Source: Agrococcus jenensis
GTDB lineage: Bacteria; Actinomycetota; Actinomycetes; Actinomycetales; Microbacteriaceae
Assembly: GCF_003752465.1 (NCBI RefSeq)
Contig: NZ_RKHJ01000001.1
Coordinates: 2,480,001-2,544,000 of the forward strand
DNA length: 64,000 bases
Reading direction: 5' to 3'
Positions 17,739 through 29,521 of this stretch are shown one piece after another (the stretch's first letter is position 1; each line of letters opens with the position of its first letter). A program made the position numbers and the translations under genes. The notes below the pieces were generated by a model that did no database searches, was not told the origin of the DNA, and was given only the letters and a program-made list of their open reading frames with translations.

Positions 17739-18973
17739 TGATGCTCCTCGGATGGGGATGCGGGGGCGGGGATGCCGGACGCGGGTCGCGCGGCGATGCG
17801 CTCGGCGACCGCGTCGATGATCGCGCGGGCCACTGACGCCTTGCTGCCGCTCGCGTCGGCGACGACGCCAGAGCCGTCGAGCACGCGCACGCGCGTGTCG
17901 ACGTGGCCGAAGCCCTCGGCGTGGCCGACGCGGTTGACGACGAGCAGGTCGGCGCCCTTGCGGGCGAGCTTGTCGCGGCCGCGCTGCACGAGCGCGTCGT
18001 CGTCGGCCTCGGTCTCGGCGGCGAAGCCGACGACGAGGGTCGAGCGCTCGCGGTGCGCGAGCTCGGCGAGGATGTCGGGGTTGAGCGCGAGGGTCAGCGT
18101 CGGGCGCTCGCCCCACGACTCCTTCGTGCGCTTCGCGTCGGAGACGTCGTCGACGCGGTAGTCGGCGACCGCGGCCGCCATCACGACGATGTCGGCGTCG
18201 GCGCGCTCGAGCATCCGCTCGCGCAGTTGCGCGGTCGTCTCGACGACGACGGTCTCGACGCCGCGGGGCGCGGGCACGTCGAGGTTCGCGCCGACGAGGG
18301 TGACGGCGGCGCCCGCGTCGCGGGCGGCCTCGGCGATCGCGACGCCCATGGCGCCGCTCGAGCGGTTGCCGAGGAAGCGCACGGGGTCGATCGGCTCGCG
18401 GGTGCCGCCGGCCGAGACGACGAGCGTGCGGCCGGCGAGGGCGCCGGAGCCTGTGACGCGCGCGAGCGCGGCCGCGACGACCTCGGAGGGCTCGGCCATG
18501 CGCCCGAGGCCGGTGTCGCCGCCGGTCAGCTCGCCGGCGACCGGGCCGACGATGGTGACGCCTCGCTCGGTGAGGGTGCGCACGTTCGCCTGCGTGGCGG
18601 GCTGCTCCCACATCTCGGTGTGCATCGCGGGGGCGAGCACGAGCGGCGCGCGGGAGGCGAGCACGGTGGTGCCGAGCAGGTCGTCGGCGAGACCGGTCGC
18701 GAGCTTCGCGAGCGTGTTCGCGGTCGCCGGCAGCACCACGATCAGGTCGGCCGACTGGCCGAGCGCCACGTGGCGCACGGCCGCGACGTCGTCGAAGACC
18801 TCGTCGGAGACGGGATTCCGGCTCAGCGCCTCGAGCGTGGGACGCCCGATGAAGCGCAGGGCCGACGCGGTCGGCACGACGTGCACGTCGTGCCCCGCCT
18901 GCACGAGCTCGCGGATGGCGAGCGCTGCCTTGTATGCGGCGATACCGCCGGAGATCCCGACGACGACGCGCAT
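17735..18973 (-). CDS. coaBC: Bifunctional phosphopantothenoylcysteine decarboxylase / synthetase
   Basis: Two steps of coenzyme A synthesis. 412 aa. CoaC half: FMN loop SGGIAAYK (residues 8-15), catalytic His in AAVRHVALG, and PAMHTEMW instead of the commoner PAMNxxMW. The segment that in E. coli is GxLACGxxGxGRM reads [13 protein letters not shown], so the flap Cys is missing, as in mycobacterial CoaBC. CoaB half: [28 protein letters not shown] and LNPDIL. Start ATG shares one base with the rpoZ stop (TGATG). Confidence 0.96.
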   Translation of the reverse strand: MRVVVGISGGIAAYKAALAIRELVQAGHDVHVVPTASALRFIGRPTLEALSRNPVSDEVFDDVAAVRHVALGQSADLIVVLPATANTLAKLATGLADDLLGTTVLASRAPLVLAPAMHTEMWEQPATQANVRTLTERGVTIVGPVAGELTGGDTGLGRMAEPSEVVAAALARVTGSGALAGRTLVVSAGGTREPIDPVRFLGNRSSGAMGVAIAEAARDAGAAVTLVGANLDVPAPRGVETVVVETTAQLRERMLERADADIVVMAAAVADYRVDDVSDAKRTKESWGERPTLTLALNPDILAELAHRERSTLVVGFAAETEADDDALVQRGRDKLARKGADLLVVNRVGHAEGFGHVDTRVRVLDGSGVVADASGSKASVARAIIDAVAERIAARPASGIPAPASPSEEHQ

Positions 18974-19230
18974 CAGGCCTCGGTGACCTCGTCGTGGGTG
19001 AGGCTCAGCTTGTCGGCGTGGATCTCGTGGAGCGCGACCGAGAGCGGCTTGTCCTCGATCGTCGCATCGACGAGCGGGCCGACGTTGTCGAACATCGAGC
19101 CCTCGTGGATGTCGGTGTAGTAGTCGTTGATCTGGCGCGCGCGCTTGGACGCGAAGATGACCAGCTGGTACTTCGAGTCGACCTTGTCGAGCAGCTCGTC
19201 GATCGGCGGGTTGATGATGCCCTTGGCCAT
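18973..19230 (-). CDS. rpoZ: RNA polymerase omega subunit
   Basis: Assembly and stability factor that clamps the beta' C-terminus. 85 aa; actinobacterial form beginning [14 protein letters not shown] and containing [19 protein letters not shown]. The ATG has a strong AGGAGG site. A TTG 23 codons upstream in the same frame follows a TAGGAT box by 6 nt, so an N-terminally extended form is formally possible. The ribosome binding site and family length favour the ATG. Confidence 0.95.
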   Translation of the reverse strand: MAKGIINPPIDELLDKVDSKYQLVIFASKRARQINDYYTDIHEGSMFDNVGPLVDATIEDKPLSVALHEIHADKLSLTHDEVTEA

Positions 19231-19311
19231 GGGTGCCTCCTGCAGACTCTTGGCGGGTGCGGGTTCGCGCCCGCGAAGCTCGTGCGCCGGTGGGCGCAAG
19301 AGTCCATCCTA
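19231..19311 (-). promoter_or_regulatory. rpoZ promoter and structured 5' leader
   Basis: TAGGAT -10 box at 19306-19311; expected start near 19299. The leader begins with GACTCTTG (19297-19304 on the minus strand), which pairs perfectly with CAAGAGTC at 19245-19252. A GCGGG/CCCGC stem is nested inside. The outer stem ends just before the AGGAGG site of rpoZ, so folding could modulate its translation. Confidence 0.5.
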
Positions 19312-19327
19312 CCGCGTGGCGGAGGCT

Positions 19328-19346
19328 TCCGGCGGGAGGCGCCGGA
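19328..19346 (-). terminator. Hairpin after the 61-codon gene
   Basis: TCCGGCG and CGCCGGA arms of 7 bp with a 5-nt loop, 6 bases after the stop codon. No U-tract follows, which is common in high-GC actinobacteria. Confidence 0.4.
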
Positions 19347-19352
19347 TGCGCG

Positions 19353-19538
19353 TCAGACCATGGGCTCGGCCTGCACCGGGGGCCGCTGCGGCTCGCGCGC
19401 CTCCCGCGACCGCCGCGCGGTCGCGAACGCCCTGCCGCAGCCCTTGCCGACGAGCCAGCACGCCAGCGCGAGCATCTGCACGATGAGCACGACCGCCAGC
19501 ACGATCGCCAGGACGCGGATGTCGAGCGCGTGGTCCAC
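19353..19538 (-). CDS. Small single-helix membrane protein
   Basis: 61 aa, family not recognised. A hydrophobic helix spans about residues 7-30 (DIRVLAIVLAVVLIVQMLALACWLV) and a basic, proline-containing tail follows (ATARRSREAREPQRPP). GTG start lies 3 bases after the stop of the preceding tiny gene, which argues for co-expression. The upstream bases have only a weak ribosome binding site. It lies between gmk and rpoZ, genes that are directly adjacent in many actinobacteria. Confidence 0.55.
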   Translation of the reverse strand: MDHALDIRVLAIVLAVVLIVQMLALACWLVGKGCGRAFATARRSREAREPQRPPVQAEPMV

Positions 19539-19541
19539 GGC

Positions 19542-19721
19542 TCAGCCCCTGTGCAGCGGGATCGCCATGCGCTGCGCTCCCCCGCGCCCGAACGCGACGA
19601 GGTACGCGCGCTCGTCGAGCATCTTGCCCGCGCCGCGGTGCGACACCGCGGGTGCCGACGGCGCCGGCTCCTGCGGCCGGTCGTCGCGCTGCCGCGACAT
19701 GGTGACGGTGGAGCTCTCCAT
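19542..19721 (-). CDS. Small soluble hypothetical protein
   Basis: 59 aa, not recognised. The first half is polar and low-complexity; the second half (HRGAGKMLDERAYLVAFGRGGAQRMAIPLHRG) looks folded or peptide-like. ATG has an AAGAGGA site 6 bases upstream and a credible promoter about 80 bases upstream. It is followed after 3 bases by the 61-codon membrane gene, suggesting a two-gene unit. Coding status is supported by spacing, ribosome binding site and promoter, not by homology. Confidence 0.55.
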   Translation of the reverse strand: MESSTVTMSRQRDDRPQEPAPSAPAVSHRGAGKMLDERAYLVAFGRGGAQRMAIPLHRG

Positions 19722-19798
19722 GGCGTCCTCTTCCGCATCGAGCCGGCATCCGCCGGCGACGCGTGCTCCGAGGTCTGGAGAGCACTGGTTGTACCCCA

Positions 19799-19826
19799 AT
19801 TGTCCACAGGGAGCGGATGAAGTCAA
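19799..19826 (-). promoter_or_regulatory. Promoter upstream of the two tiny genes
   Basis: TTGACT (19821-19826), 16-bp spacer, GACAAT (19799-19804). This is the closest match to a classical -35/-10 pair in the window. It lies between the gmk stop and the 59-codon gene and may also feed rpoZ. Confidence 0.55.
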
Positions 19827-19876
19827 GGGCGACTCGCGCGCGCGAGGCCGGTCACCACCGGCGCCGCGCGGAGGGC

Positions 19877-20797
19877 TCAGTGGCCGGAGCGGGTGCGCGC
19901 TGCGCCGTCGTCCGCCTCGGCGGCGAGGATGCGCTCCACGACCTGGTGCGCGGCCTCGGCCACGTCGGCGTTGACGATGGTGGCGTCGAACTCCGGCTGG
20001 CTCGCGAGCTCGACCTTGGCGGTCTCGAGCCGGCGCTCGCGCTCGGACGCGGTCTCGGTGCCCCGGCCGACGAGCCTGCGCACGAGCTCGTCCCACGACG
20101 GCGGCGCCAGGAACAGCAGCACGGCATCCGGGAACGACTCGCGCACCTGCCTCGCGCCCTGCAGGTCGATCTCGAGCAGCACCGAGCTGCCCTCGTCGAG
20201 CGCGGCCTGCACGCTCGAGCGCGGGGTGCCGTAGCGCGACTGGTTGTGCACCGTCGCCCACTCGAGGAACTCGCGCTCCTCGATCATGCGGTCGAAGTCG
20301 GCGTCGGACACGAACGCGTAGTGCACCCCGTCGATCTCGCCCGGGCGGGCGGCGCGCGTCGTCGCGCTCACCGACTGGCGGATCTGCGGGAAGTGCTCGC
20401 GCACGTACTGGGCGACCGTGCCCTTGCCGACGGCGGTCGGCCCGGCGAGCACGATGAGACGGGGGCGACGCGAGGGATCCACGTCGTCAAGCCAACCGCG
20501 AACCCGCTCGCGCTGCAAATTGCCCAGCGCGCCGAGCCGCTTGCCGGTCGCGATGCCGAGGTCGGCCATGAGCCGCTCGACCCGGGTGGGGCCGAAGCCG
20601 CGCAGGCTCGCTGCGTACTCCGAGAAGCGCAGCAGCGCCTCGGGGCTGCCCGGCTCCTGCCAGGCGCGCTCGGCGACGTCGCGCGGGCCGCGCTGGCCCG
20701 CGCCGAGCGCGCGCTTCACGGCCGCGCGGGCCCGGCGCGCCTCGATGGCGGCACGGCCCGCGGCGGCCGGATCGGGCATCGCGGCGCCCGCCGTCAT
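19877..20797 (-). CDS. gmk: Fusion of mycobacterial-type integration host factor with guanylate kinase
   Basis: 306 aa, about 100 residues longer than a plain guanylate kinase. Residues 1-105 resemble mIHF, the actinobacterial nucleoid DNA-binding protein: RARAAVKRALGAGQ, FSEYAASLRGFGPTRVERLMADLGI and KRLGALGNLQRERV carry its helix-two-turns-helix core. Residues 112-306 are a complete Gmk: Walker A GPTAVGKGT (119-127), SATTRAARPGEIDGVHY, LEWATVHNQSRYGTP and LLEIDLQGARQV. Kinase role: GMP to GDP. In mycobacteria mihF and gmk are adjacent separate genes, so this is a read-through style fusion. ATG overlaps the pyrF stop (ATGA); no internal start with a ribosome binding site was seen before the Gmk part. 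Confidence 0.93.
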   Translation of the reverse strand: MTAGAAMPDPAAAGRAAIEARRARAAVKRALGAGQRGPRDVAERAWQEPGSPEALLRFSEYAASLRGFGPTRVERLMADLGIATGKRLGALGNLQRERVRGWLDDVDPSRRPRLIVLAGPTAVGKGTVAQYVREHFPQIRQSVSATTRAARPGEIDGVHYAFVSDADFDRMIEEREFLEWATVHNQSRYGTPRSSVQAALDEGSSVLLEIDLQGARQVRESFPDAVLLFLAPPSWDELVRRLVGRGTETASERERRLETAKVELASQPEFDATIVNADVAEAAHQVVERILAAEADDGAARTRSGH

Positions 20798-21599
20798 CGC
20801 GGGAGCGCTGCGGTGGCCGCGTCGATCGCGGCGGCGATCCCGTCCGGGCCCGCCTGCAGGATGCTGCGGGAGGCGCTCGCGAGCACGAGCGCGTCGTCGG
20901 GGAACAGCGCGCGGAGGTCCTCGAGCCGGGCACCCTGCGCCCCGAACCCGGGCGCGAGCACGGGGGTCGCGGCATCCATCGCGCCGAGCCCGAACGCGGC
21001 GCGGTCGACCGTCGCCCCGATCACGAGGCCGTGGCCCGCGCCGGTGGAGGCGCTGCGCTCGGCGACCGCGTCGGCCACGGCCGCGGCGATCGTGCGGCCG
21101 TCCGGCAGGCGGGCGAGCTGGACGGCGGCCGCCTCCGGGTTCGAGGTCGCGGCGAGCACGATGAGCGCCTTGTCCGCGCGCTCCGCCGCGTCGAAGAGCC
21201 CGTCGAGCGCGCCGACGCCGAGGTACGGGCTCACCGTGAGCGCGTCGGCCTCGAGCGGCGAGCCGGGCGCGAGCCAGGCTGCGGCGTAGCCGAGGTTCGT
21301 CGACCCGATGTCGCCGCGCTTGGCGTCGGCGATGACCACGAGCCCCGCATCGCGGGCGTCGGCGAGCACGCGCTCGAGCGCCGCGATGCCGGGCGACCCG
21401 AGCGCCTCGAAGAGCGCGACCTGCGGCTTGACGACGCCCGCCCGGCCCGCGGCAGCGGCGACGACCGCGCGGCCGAGGCGCTCGGCCTGCGCGACCGGCG
21501 CTCCCCCGCCCCACGCGTCGAGCAGGCCGGGGTGCGGGTCGATGCCGACGCACAGCGGACCGTGCGCGGCGACGGACGCCGTCAGGCGCGCGAGGAACG

Positions 21600-21603
<4 letters not shown>
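20794..21603 (-). CDS. pyrF: Orotidine 5'-phosphate decarboxylase (type 2 subfamily)
   Basis: Last step to UMP. 269 aa, the longer PyrF subfamily found in actinobacteria. The catalytic motif is [14 protein letters not shown], with [12 protein letters not shown] at the N-terminus, [12 protein letters not shown] and APGFGAQG at the C-terminal phosphate site. Coupled by ATGA overlaps to carB upstream and mihF-gmk downstream. Confidence 0.97.
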
Positions 21604-24884
<3,281 letters not shown>

Positions 24885-26111
24885 TCAGGCGTCCTTCTGC
24901 GAGTCGGTGGCGTCGGTCGTGCGGCCGGTGGCGGCCTCCACGACGGCATCGGTGGTGGTGTCGGCGCCGGTCGGCTGCGCACCGGCGCGGTGGGCGACGA
25001 CCAGCTCGCGGAACCGCGCGAAGAGGTGGCGGGCGTCGTTGGGACCGGCGGCGGCCTCCGGGTGGTACTGGACGCTGAACGCGGGGATGTCGAGCGCGCG
25101 CAGGCCCTCGACCACCTGGTCGTTGAGCGAGTAGTGGCTCACCTCGACCCGGCCGAAGCCGGCCGGGCTCGAGAGCTCCTCGTGCAGCGGCGCGTCGACC
25201 GCGAAGCCGTGGTTCTGGCTCGTGATCTCGACCCTGCCGGTCGCGGTGTCGAGCACCGGCTGGTTGATGCCGCGGTGGCCGAAGGGCAGCTTGTAGGTGC
25301 CGAAGCCGAGCGCGCGGCCGAGCAGCTGGTTGCCGAAGCAGATGCCGAAGAACGGCAGGTCCTCGCGCAGCAGTCCCTGCAGCAGCGCGACCTGCTGGTC
25401 GCTCGCGGCCGGGTCGCCGGGGCCGTTCGAGTAGAACGCGGCGATCGGGCGGTGCGCGAGCACCTCCTCGAGGGTCGCGCTCTGCGGCAGCACGACGAGG
25501 TCGAACCCCTCCTCCTGCAGGAAGCGCAGCGTCGACGCCTTCACGCCGAGGTCGAGCACCGCGAGCGTGCCGAGCGACTCGCCGACCGCGGGCAGCGTGT
25601 ACGCCTCCGTCGTCGAGACGAGCTCGGCGAGGCTGCGGCCCGCCATCTGGGGGCTCTCGCGCACCGCCGCGACCATCGCGTCGTCGTCGACGAGCGCGGC
25701 GCCCGAGAAGACGCCCGCGCGCATGGCGCCCGCGTCGCGCAGGCGGCGGGTGATCGCCCGCGTGTCGACGCCGGCGATCCCGACGATGCCGTCGCGCTCG
25801 AGCTGCTCGCCCAGGCTGCCCTCGGAGCGCCAGTTCGACACCACGCGGCTCGCGGCGCGCACGACGTAGCCGGCGGGCCAGGCCCTGCGCGACTCGGCGT
25901 CCTCGGCGTTCACGCCGGTGTTGCCGATGTGCGGCGACGTCTGCACGACGATCTGCCCCGCGTAGGAGGGGTCGGTGAGGGTCTCCTGGTAGCCGGTCAT
26001 GCCGGTCGCGAAGACGGCCTCGCCGAGGGCGGTGCCCTCGGCGCCGTAGGCGGTGCCGCGGTAGATGGTGCCGTCCTCGAGGACGAGGGCGGCGGGCGTC
26101 GGGGTGCTCAT
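24885..26111 (-). CDS. carA: Carbamoyl-phosphate synthase small subunit (glutaminase)
   Basis: Supplies ammonia to CarB from glutamine. 408 aa. The N-terminal small-chain domain contains [17 protein letters not shown]; the class I amidotransferase domain has the nucleophile in [12 protein letters not shown] and the His-Glu pair in [13 protein letters not shown]. The residue after the nucleophile elbow is GNQ instead of the E. coli GHQ. ATG overlaps the stop of the upstream PH-like gene. Confidence 0.97.
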   Translation of the reverse strand: MSTPTPAALVLEDGTIYRGTAYGAEGTALGEAVFATGMTGYQETLTDPSYAGQIVVQTSPHIGNTGVNAEDAESRRAWPAGYVVRAASRVVSNWRSEGSLGEQLERDGIVGIAGVDTRAITRRLRDAGAMRAGVFSGAALVDDDAMVAAVRESPQMAGRSLAELVSTTEAYTLPAVGESLGTLAVLDLGVKASTLRFLQEEGFDLVVLPQSATLEEVLAHRPIAAFYSNGPGDPAASDQQVALLQGLLREDLPFFGICFGNQLLGRALGFGTYKLPFGHRGINQPVLDTATGRVEITSQNHGFAVDAPLHEELSSPAGFGRVEVSHYSLNDQVVEGLRALDIPAFSVQYHPEAAAGPNDARHLFARFRELVVAHRAGAQPTGADTTTDAVVEAATGRTTDATDSQKDA

Positions 26112-26611
26112 GTGGTGGTTCCTTCCCCAGGTGTCTGCGTGCGGATGGGGGCGAGGCCGGCGAGCGCGTCGAACGCCTCGCGGTCGTCGCCGATGATGCG
26201 GAGGTAGGTGTCGACGTCGGCGCCGAGCCGGTGGGCGATCACGATGATCCCGCCTGGCTCGACGACGCGATCGATGGTCCAGGTGGCACGCTCGACCGCG
26301 CGGATGCGGTCGGCCGGGATGCGCACCTCAGTGCGGTCGGCGACGAGCTGCACGCCGTCCGCGTCGATGGCGAGCTGCGTGCGGCCGCGGAAGCCGAGGC
26401 CGTGGGCGAAGATGCGGTCGTACGGGTCGCCCGCTCGCGTGGTCGCGACGTAGAGCGCCTCGACGACGAGCGTCGGCACCGCCTGGACCCACGGCTGCGG
26501 CGCCTCGATGTCGCGCTGCCGGCGCCGGCGCCCGAGCACGCCGAGCACCGCGAGGGCGGCGAGCAGGGCCACGAACCCGGCGCACAGGAGCGCGAAGAGC
26601 TCCTTGGTCAT
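26108..26611 (-). CDS. PH-like-domain membrane protein of the pyr operon
   Basis: 167 aa, one N-terminal helix (about residues 5-27) followed by RRRRQR and a soluble beta-rich domain ([45 protein letters not shown]). Corresponds in position and build to the mycobacterial 'export or membrane protein' gene between pyrC and carA (Rv1382-like). Function unknown; conserved operon position suggests a link to pyrimidine synthesis but nothing in the sequence shows a reaction. Overlaps both neighbours by 4 bases. Confidence 0.82.
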   Translation of the reverse strand: MTKELFALLCAGFVALLAALAVLGVLGRRRRQRDIEAPQPWVQAVPTLVVEALYVATTRAGDPYDRIFAHGLGFRGRTQLAIDADGVQLVADRTEVRIPADRIRAVERATWTIDRVVEPGGIIVIAHRLGADVDTYLRIIGDDREAFDALAGLAPIRTQTPGEGTTT

Positions 26612-27912
26612 CGGTTCGCGCCCTCGGTCGCGACGCCCACGCGGCCGTCCGCGACCGTGCGCACGCCGCCGTGCCACACGTGCAGGACGCGGCCGGGCAG
26701 CTCGACCCCGAGGAACGGCGAGTTCGTGGAGCGGCCGTGCAGGCGGTCGACGTCGATGACGCTGCGGGCGTCGGGGTCGACGAGCACGACGTGCGCGGGC
26801 GACCCGACCTCGAGCGGCGCGTCGTAGCCGGGCTCGCTGCCGATCGCGGCGGGCGCCGTCGACATGACGCGCGCGACGCCGGCCCAGTCGAGGAGCCCCG
26901 TCTCGACCATCGCCTGCTGCACCACGCCGAGCGCGGTCTCGAGCCCGACCATGCCGAACGCGGCATCCGCGAACGCCGTCTGCTTGGCCTCCGGCGCGTG
27001 CGGTGCGTGGTCGGTCGCGACGATGTCGATCGTGCCGTCGGCGAGCGCCTCCCGGAGCGCGAGCACGTCGCGCTCGGCCCGCAGCGGCGGGTTGACCTTG
27101 AAGCGGCCGTCGTAGGAGCGCACGAGCTCCTCGGTGAGCAGCAGGTGGTGCGGCGTGACCTCGGCGGTGAGCTGGATGCCGCGTGCCTTCGCCGCGCGCA
27201 CGACCTCGACGGTCTCGACCGTCGACACGTGGCAGACGTGCAGGCGCGCGCCGGCGACCTCGGCGAGCATCGCGTCGCGCGCGACGATCGACGCCTCGGC
27301 GACCGAGGGCCAGCCGGTGAGGCCGAGCTCCGCGGCGAGCGGGCTCTCGTGCATCACCGAGCCGCGCGTCAGGTGCGGGTCCTGCGCGTGCTGGGCGACG
27401 ACGCCGCCGAGCGACGCCGCGTGCTCGAGCGCGCGGCGCATGAGCTCGGCGTCGGCGACGCACTTCCCGTCGTCGCTGAAGACGGTCACCCGAGCGGCGC
27501 TCTGCGCCAGCATCGTCATGTCGGCGAGCCGCTCGCCCGCGAGACCGACGGTGACGGCCCCGATGGGCCGCACGGTCGCGAGGCCGGCCTGCAGGCCGAG
27601 GCGGTGCACCTGCTCGACGACCGCGGGGGTGTCGGCGACCGGGTTCGTGTTCGCCATCGCGAACACGCACGTGTAGCCGCCGGCTGCGGCGGCGCGCACG
27701 CCGCTCGCGACGGTCTCCGCCTGCTCGCCACCGGGCTGCCGCAGGTGCGTGTGCAGGTCGACGAGGCCCGGGAGGGCGATGAGGCCGGTCGCGTCGACGA
27801 CCTCGGCGGTGGCGCGGTCGACGGTCGCGGGGTCGACGAGCACGCCGCCCTCGATCGCGAGGTCGCGGCGCTCGCCGCCCAGCACGGATGCGTTCTGCAG
27901 CAGCGTCGTCAT
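26608..27912 (-). CDS. pyrC: Dihydroorotase
   Basis: Cyclises carbamoyl aspartate to dihydroorotate. 434 aa, class I zinc amidohydrolase. Metal ligands: His54 and His56 in DLHTHLRQPG, plus AQHAQD, HVCHVST and TDHAPH; FKVNPPLR is the substrate loop. Downstream in the operon it overlaps the PH-like gene and is itself coupled to pyrB by ATGA. Confidence 0.98.
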   Translation of the reverse strand: MTTLLQNASVLGGERRDLAIEGGVLVDPATVDRATAEVVDATGLIALPGLVDLHTHLRQPGGEQAETVASGVRAAAAGGYTCVFAMANTNPVADTPAVVEQVHRLGLQAGLATVRPIGAVTVGLAGERLADMTMLAQSAARVTVFSDDGKCVADAELMRRALEHAASLGGVVAQHAQDPHLTRGSVMHESPLAAELGLTGWPSVAEASIVARDAMLAEVAGARLHVCHVSTVETVEVVRAAKARGIQLTAEVTPHHLLLTEELVRSYDGRFKVNPPLRAERDVLALREALADGTIDIVATDHAPHAPEAKQTAFADAAFGMVGLETALGVVQQAMVETGLLDWAGVARVMSTAPAAIGSEPGYDAPLEVGSPAHVVLVDPDARSVIDVDRLHGRSTNSPFLGVELPGRVLHVWHGGVRTVADGRVGVATEGANR

Positions 27913-28886
27913 CGGAGGCCTCCGTCGTTCGCGGGTCGGTGGTCGGCGGCGTGGTCCGACGCGAGGAGCGAGTACAGCACCGCCATGCGCACGGAGACGC
28001 CGGCGGTGACCTGCGCGAGCACGGTCGAGGCGTCGCCGTCGGCCGCGCGGCTCGAGAGCTCGAGCCCGCGGTTCATGGGGCCGGGGTGCATGATCGCGGC
28101 GTCGCCGAGGCGCGCGAGGCGCTCGTCGGTGAGCGACCAGCCGGTGATGTACTCGCCGACGCTCGGCGCCACCTTCCCGGCCTGCCGCTCGAGCTGCACG
28201 CGCAGCAGCATGAGCGCGTCCGGCCGCTCGTCGATGACGGCGTCGAGGCTCGTCTCGGCGCGCAGACCGAGCCGGGTGCCGTCGGCGGCCGGGACCGGCA
28301 GGAATGCCGCGGGGCCGACGAGCGTGACCTCGGCGCCGAGCGCCGGCAGCAGCAGGGCGTTCGAGCGCGCGACGCGGGAGTGGGCGATGTCGCCGACGAT
28401 CGCGATGCGCACGCCGTCGAGCCCCTTGCCGCGGGCGGCACGCCCGTGGATCCGGCGGCGGAGCGCGAAGGCGTCGAGGAGCGCCTGCGTCGGGTGCTCG
28501 TGGGTGCCGTCGCCGGCGTTGATGACGGGCTTGCCGATCCAGTCGGCGAGCAGCGCGGGCGCGCCGGAGGCGCCGGAGCGCACGACCACGCCGTCGACGC
28601 CCATCGCGGCGATCGTGAGGCCCGTGTCGCGGAGCGACTCGCCCTTCGACGCGCTCGAGCCCTTGCCCGAGACGTTGATGACATCGGCTGAGAGCCACTT
28701 GCCGGCGATCTCGAACGACGAGCGCGTGCGGGTGGAGTCCTCGAAGAACAGGTTCACGACCGTGCGGCCGCGCAGCGCCGGGAGCTTCTTGAGCTCCCGG
28801 TCCTGGATCTGGTGCATGTCCTCGGCGAGGTCGAGCAGCCCGATGGCCTCGTCGCGCGGCATCGCCGCCGTCAGCAGGTGCTTCAC
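27909..28886 (-). CDS. pyrB: Aspartate carbamoyltransferase catalytic chain
   Basis: Joins carbamoyl phosphate and aspartate. 325 aa. Carbamoyl-phosphate site FFEDSTRTRSSFE, HPTQALLDAF, and the aspartate-side MHPGPMNRG. No pyrI regulatory chain is present, as is usual when PyrR controls the operon. GTG start overlaps the pyrR stop (GTGA). Confidence 0.98.
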   Translation of the reverse strand: MKHLLTAAMPRDEAIGLLDLAEDMHQIQDRELKKLPALRGRTVVNLFFEDSTRTRSSFEIAGKWLSADVINVSGKGSSASKGESLRDTGLTIAAMGVDGVVVRSGASGAPALLADWIGKPVINAGDGTHEHPTQALLDAFALRRRIHGRAARGKGLDGVRIAIVGDIAHSRVARSNALLLPALGAEVTLVGPAAFLPVPAADGTRLGLRAETSLDAVIDERPDALMLLRVQLERQAGKVAPSVGEYITGWSLTDERLARLGDAAIMHPGPMNRGLELSSRAADGDASTVLAQVTAGVSVRMAVLYSLLASDHAADHRPANDGGLR

Positions 28887-29461
28887 GCGGCACCCCCGTC
28901 GCCGGTCTCGGTCGACCCGGTCGCGGACTCGATCGTCACGCCGTCGCGGCCGTCGACCTCCTCGAGCAGGATCGAGACGTGCTCGGTGCGGGCGCTCGGC
29001 AGGTTCTTGCCCACCGAGTCGGCGCGGATCGGCAGCTCCCGGTGACCGCGGTCGACGAGCACCGCGAGCCGCACGGCGCGCGGCCGGCCGAGATCGGCGA
29101 GCGCGTCGAGGGCTGCCCGGATGGTGCGGCCGGAGTAGAGCACGTCGTCGACGAGCACCACGACGCGTTCGTCGATGCCGTCGAGCGGGATGCGCGTGGG
29201 GTGCGACGCGCGCGTCGGACGACCGCGCAGGTCGTCGCGGTGCATCGTCACGTCGAGCGCGCCGACGCGGGCCGAGAAGTCGATGCCCGTGATGCCGGTG
29301 AGGCGATCGGCGAGCCGCTGCGCGAGGTGGGCGCCGCGGGTGGGGATGCCCAGCAGCACGAGGTCGTCGGGTCCCTGGTTCGCCTCGAGGATCTCGTGGG
29401 CGATGCGCGTCAGGGCCCTGGCGATCTCGTCGGGGCCGAGCACGGTGCGCGGTGCAGTCAC
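28883..29461 (-). CDS. pyrR: Pyrimidine operon regulator / uracil phosphoribosyltransferase
   Basis: RNA-binding regulator with PRTase fold; 192 aa. The PRPP loop is VVLVDDVLYSGRTIRAAL. The N-terminal LVLLGIPTRGAHLAQRLA is typical of PyrR. In actinobacteria PyrR with UMP binds the leader of its own mRNA and blocks translation; a matching leader motif is present here. GTG start has an AAGGGAG site that sits at the end of that motif. Confidence 0.96.
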   Translation of the reverse strand: MTAPRTVLGPDEIARALTRIAHEILEANQGPDDLVLLGIPTRGAHLAQRLADRLTGITGIDFSARVGALDVTMHRDDLRGRPTRASHPTRIPLDGIDERVVVLVDDVLYSGRTIRAALDALADLGRPRAVRLAVLVDRGHRELPIRADSVGKNLPSARTEHVSILLEEVDGRDGVTIESATGSTETGDGGAA

Positions 29462-29521
29462 GGGGACTCCCTTCTCCGCCTCACAGGACGGGCTTCAAGG
29501 TTGTCTGATGACTCCACCCTA
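29462..29521 (-). promoter_or_regulatory. pyr operon promoter and PyrR-binding leader
   Basis: TAGGGT -10 box at 29516-29521, then a leader of about 50 nt. It contains GTCCTGTGAGGC at 29478-29489, followed by GGAGAAGGGAG, which includes the pyrR ribosome binding site. This is the conserved PyrR target loop (GUCCxGUGAGGC) joined to the Shine-Dalgarno, as expected for translational repression by PyrR-UMP. No terminator-type attenuator was seen. The TAG of the -10 box is also the stop of the upstream flavoprotein gene. Confidence 0.75.

Noticed and set aside
19231..19299. TTG-started, 23-residue longer RpoZ as the main product
   Set aside because: The ATG has a strong AGGAGG site and matches the family start. 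The extension would translate the leader hairpin.
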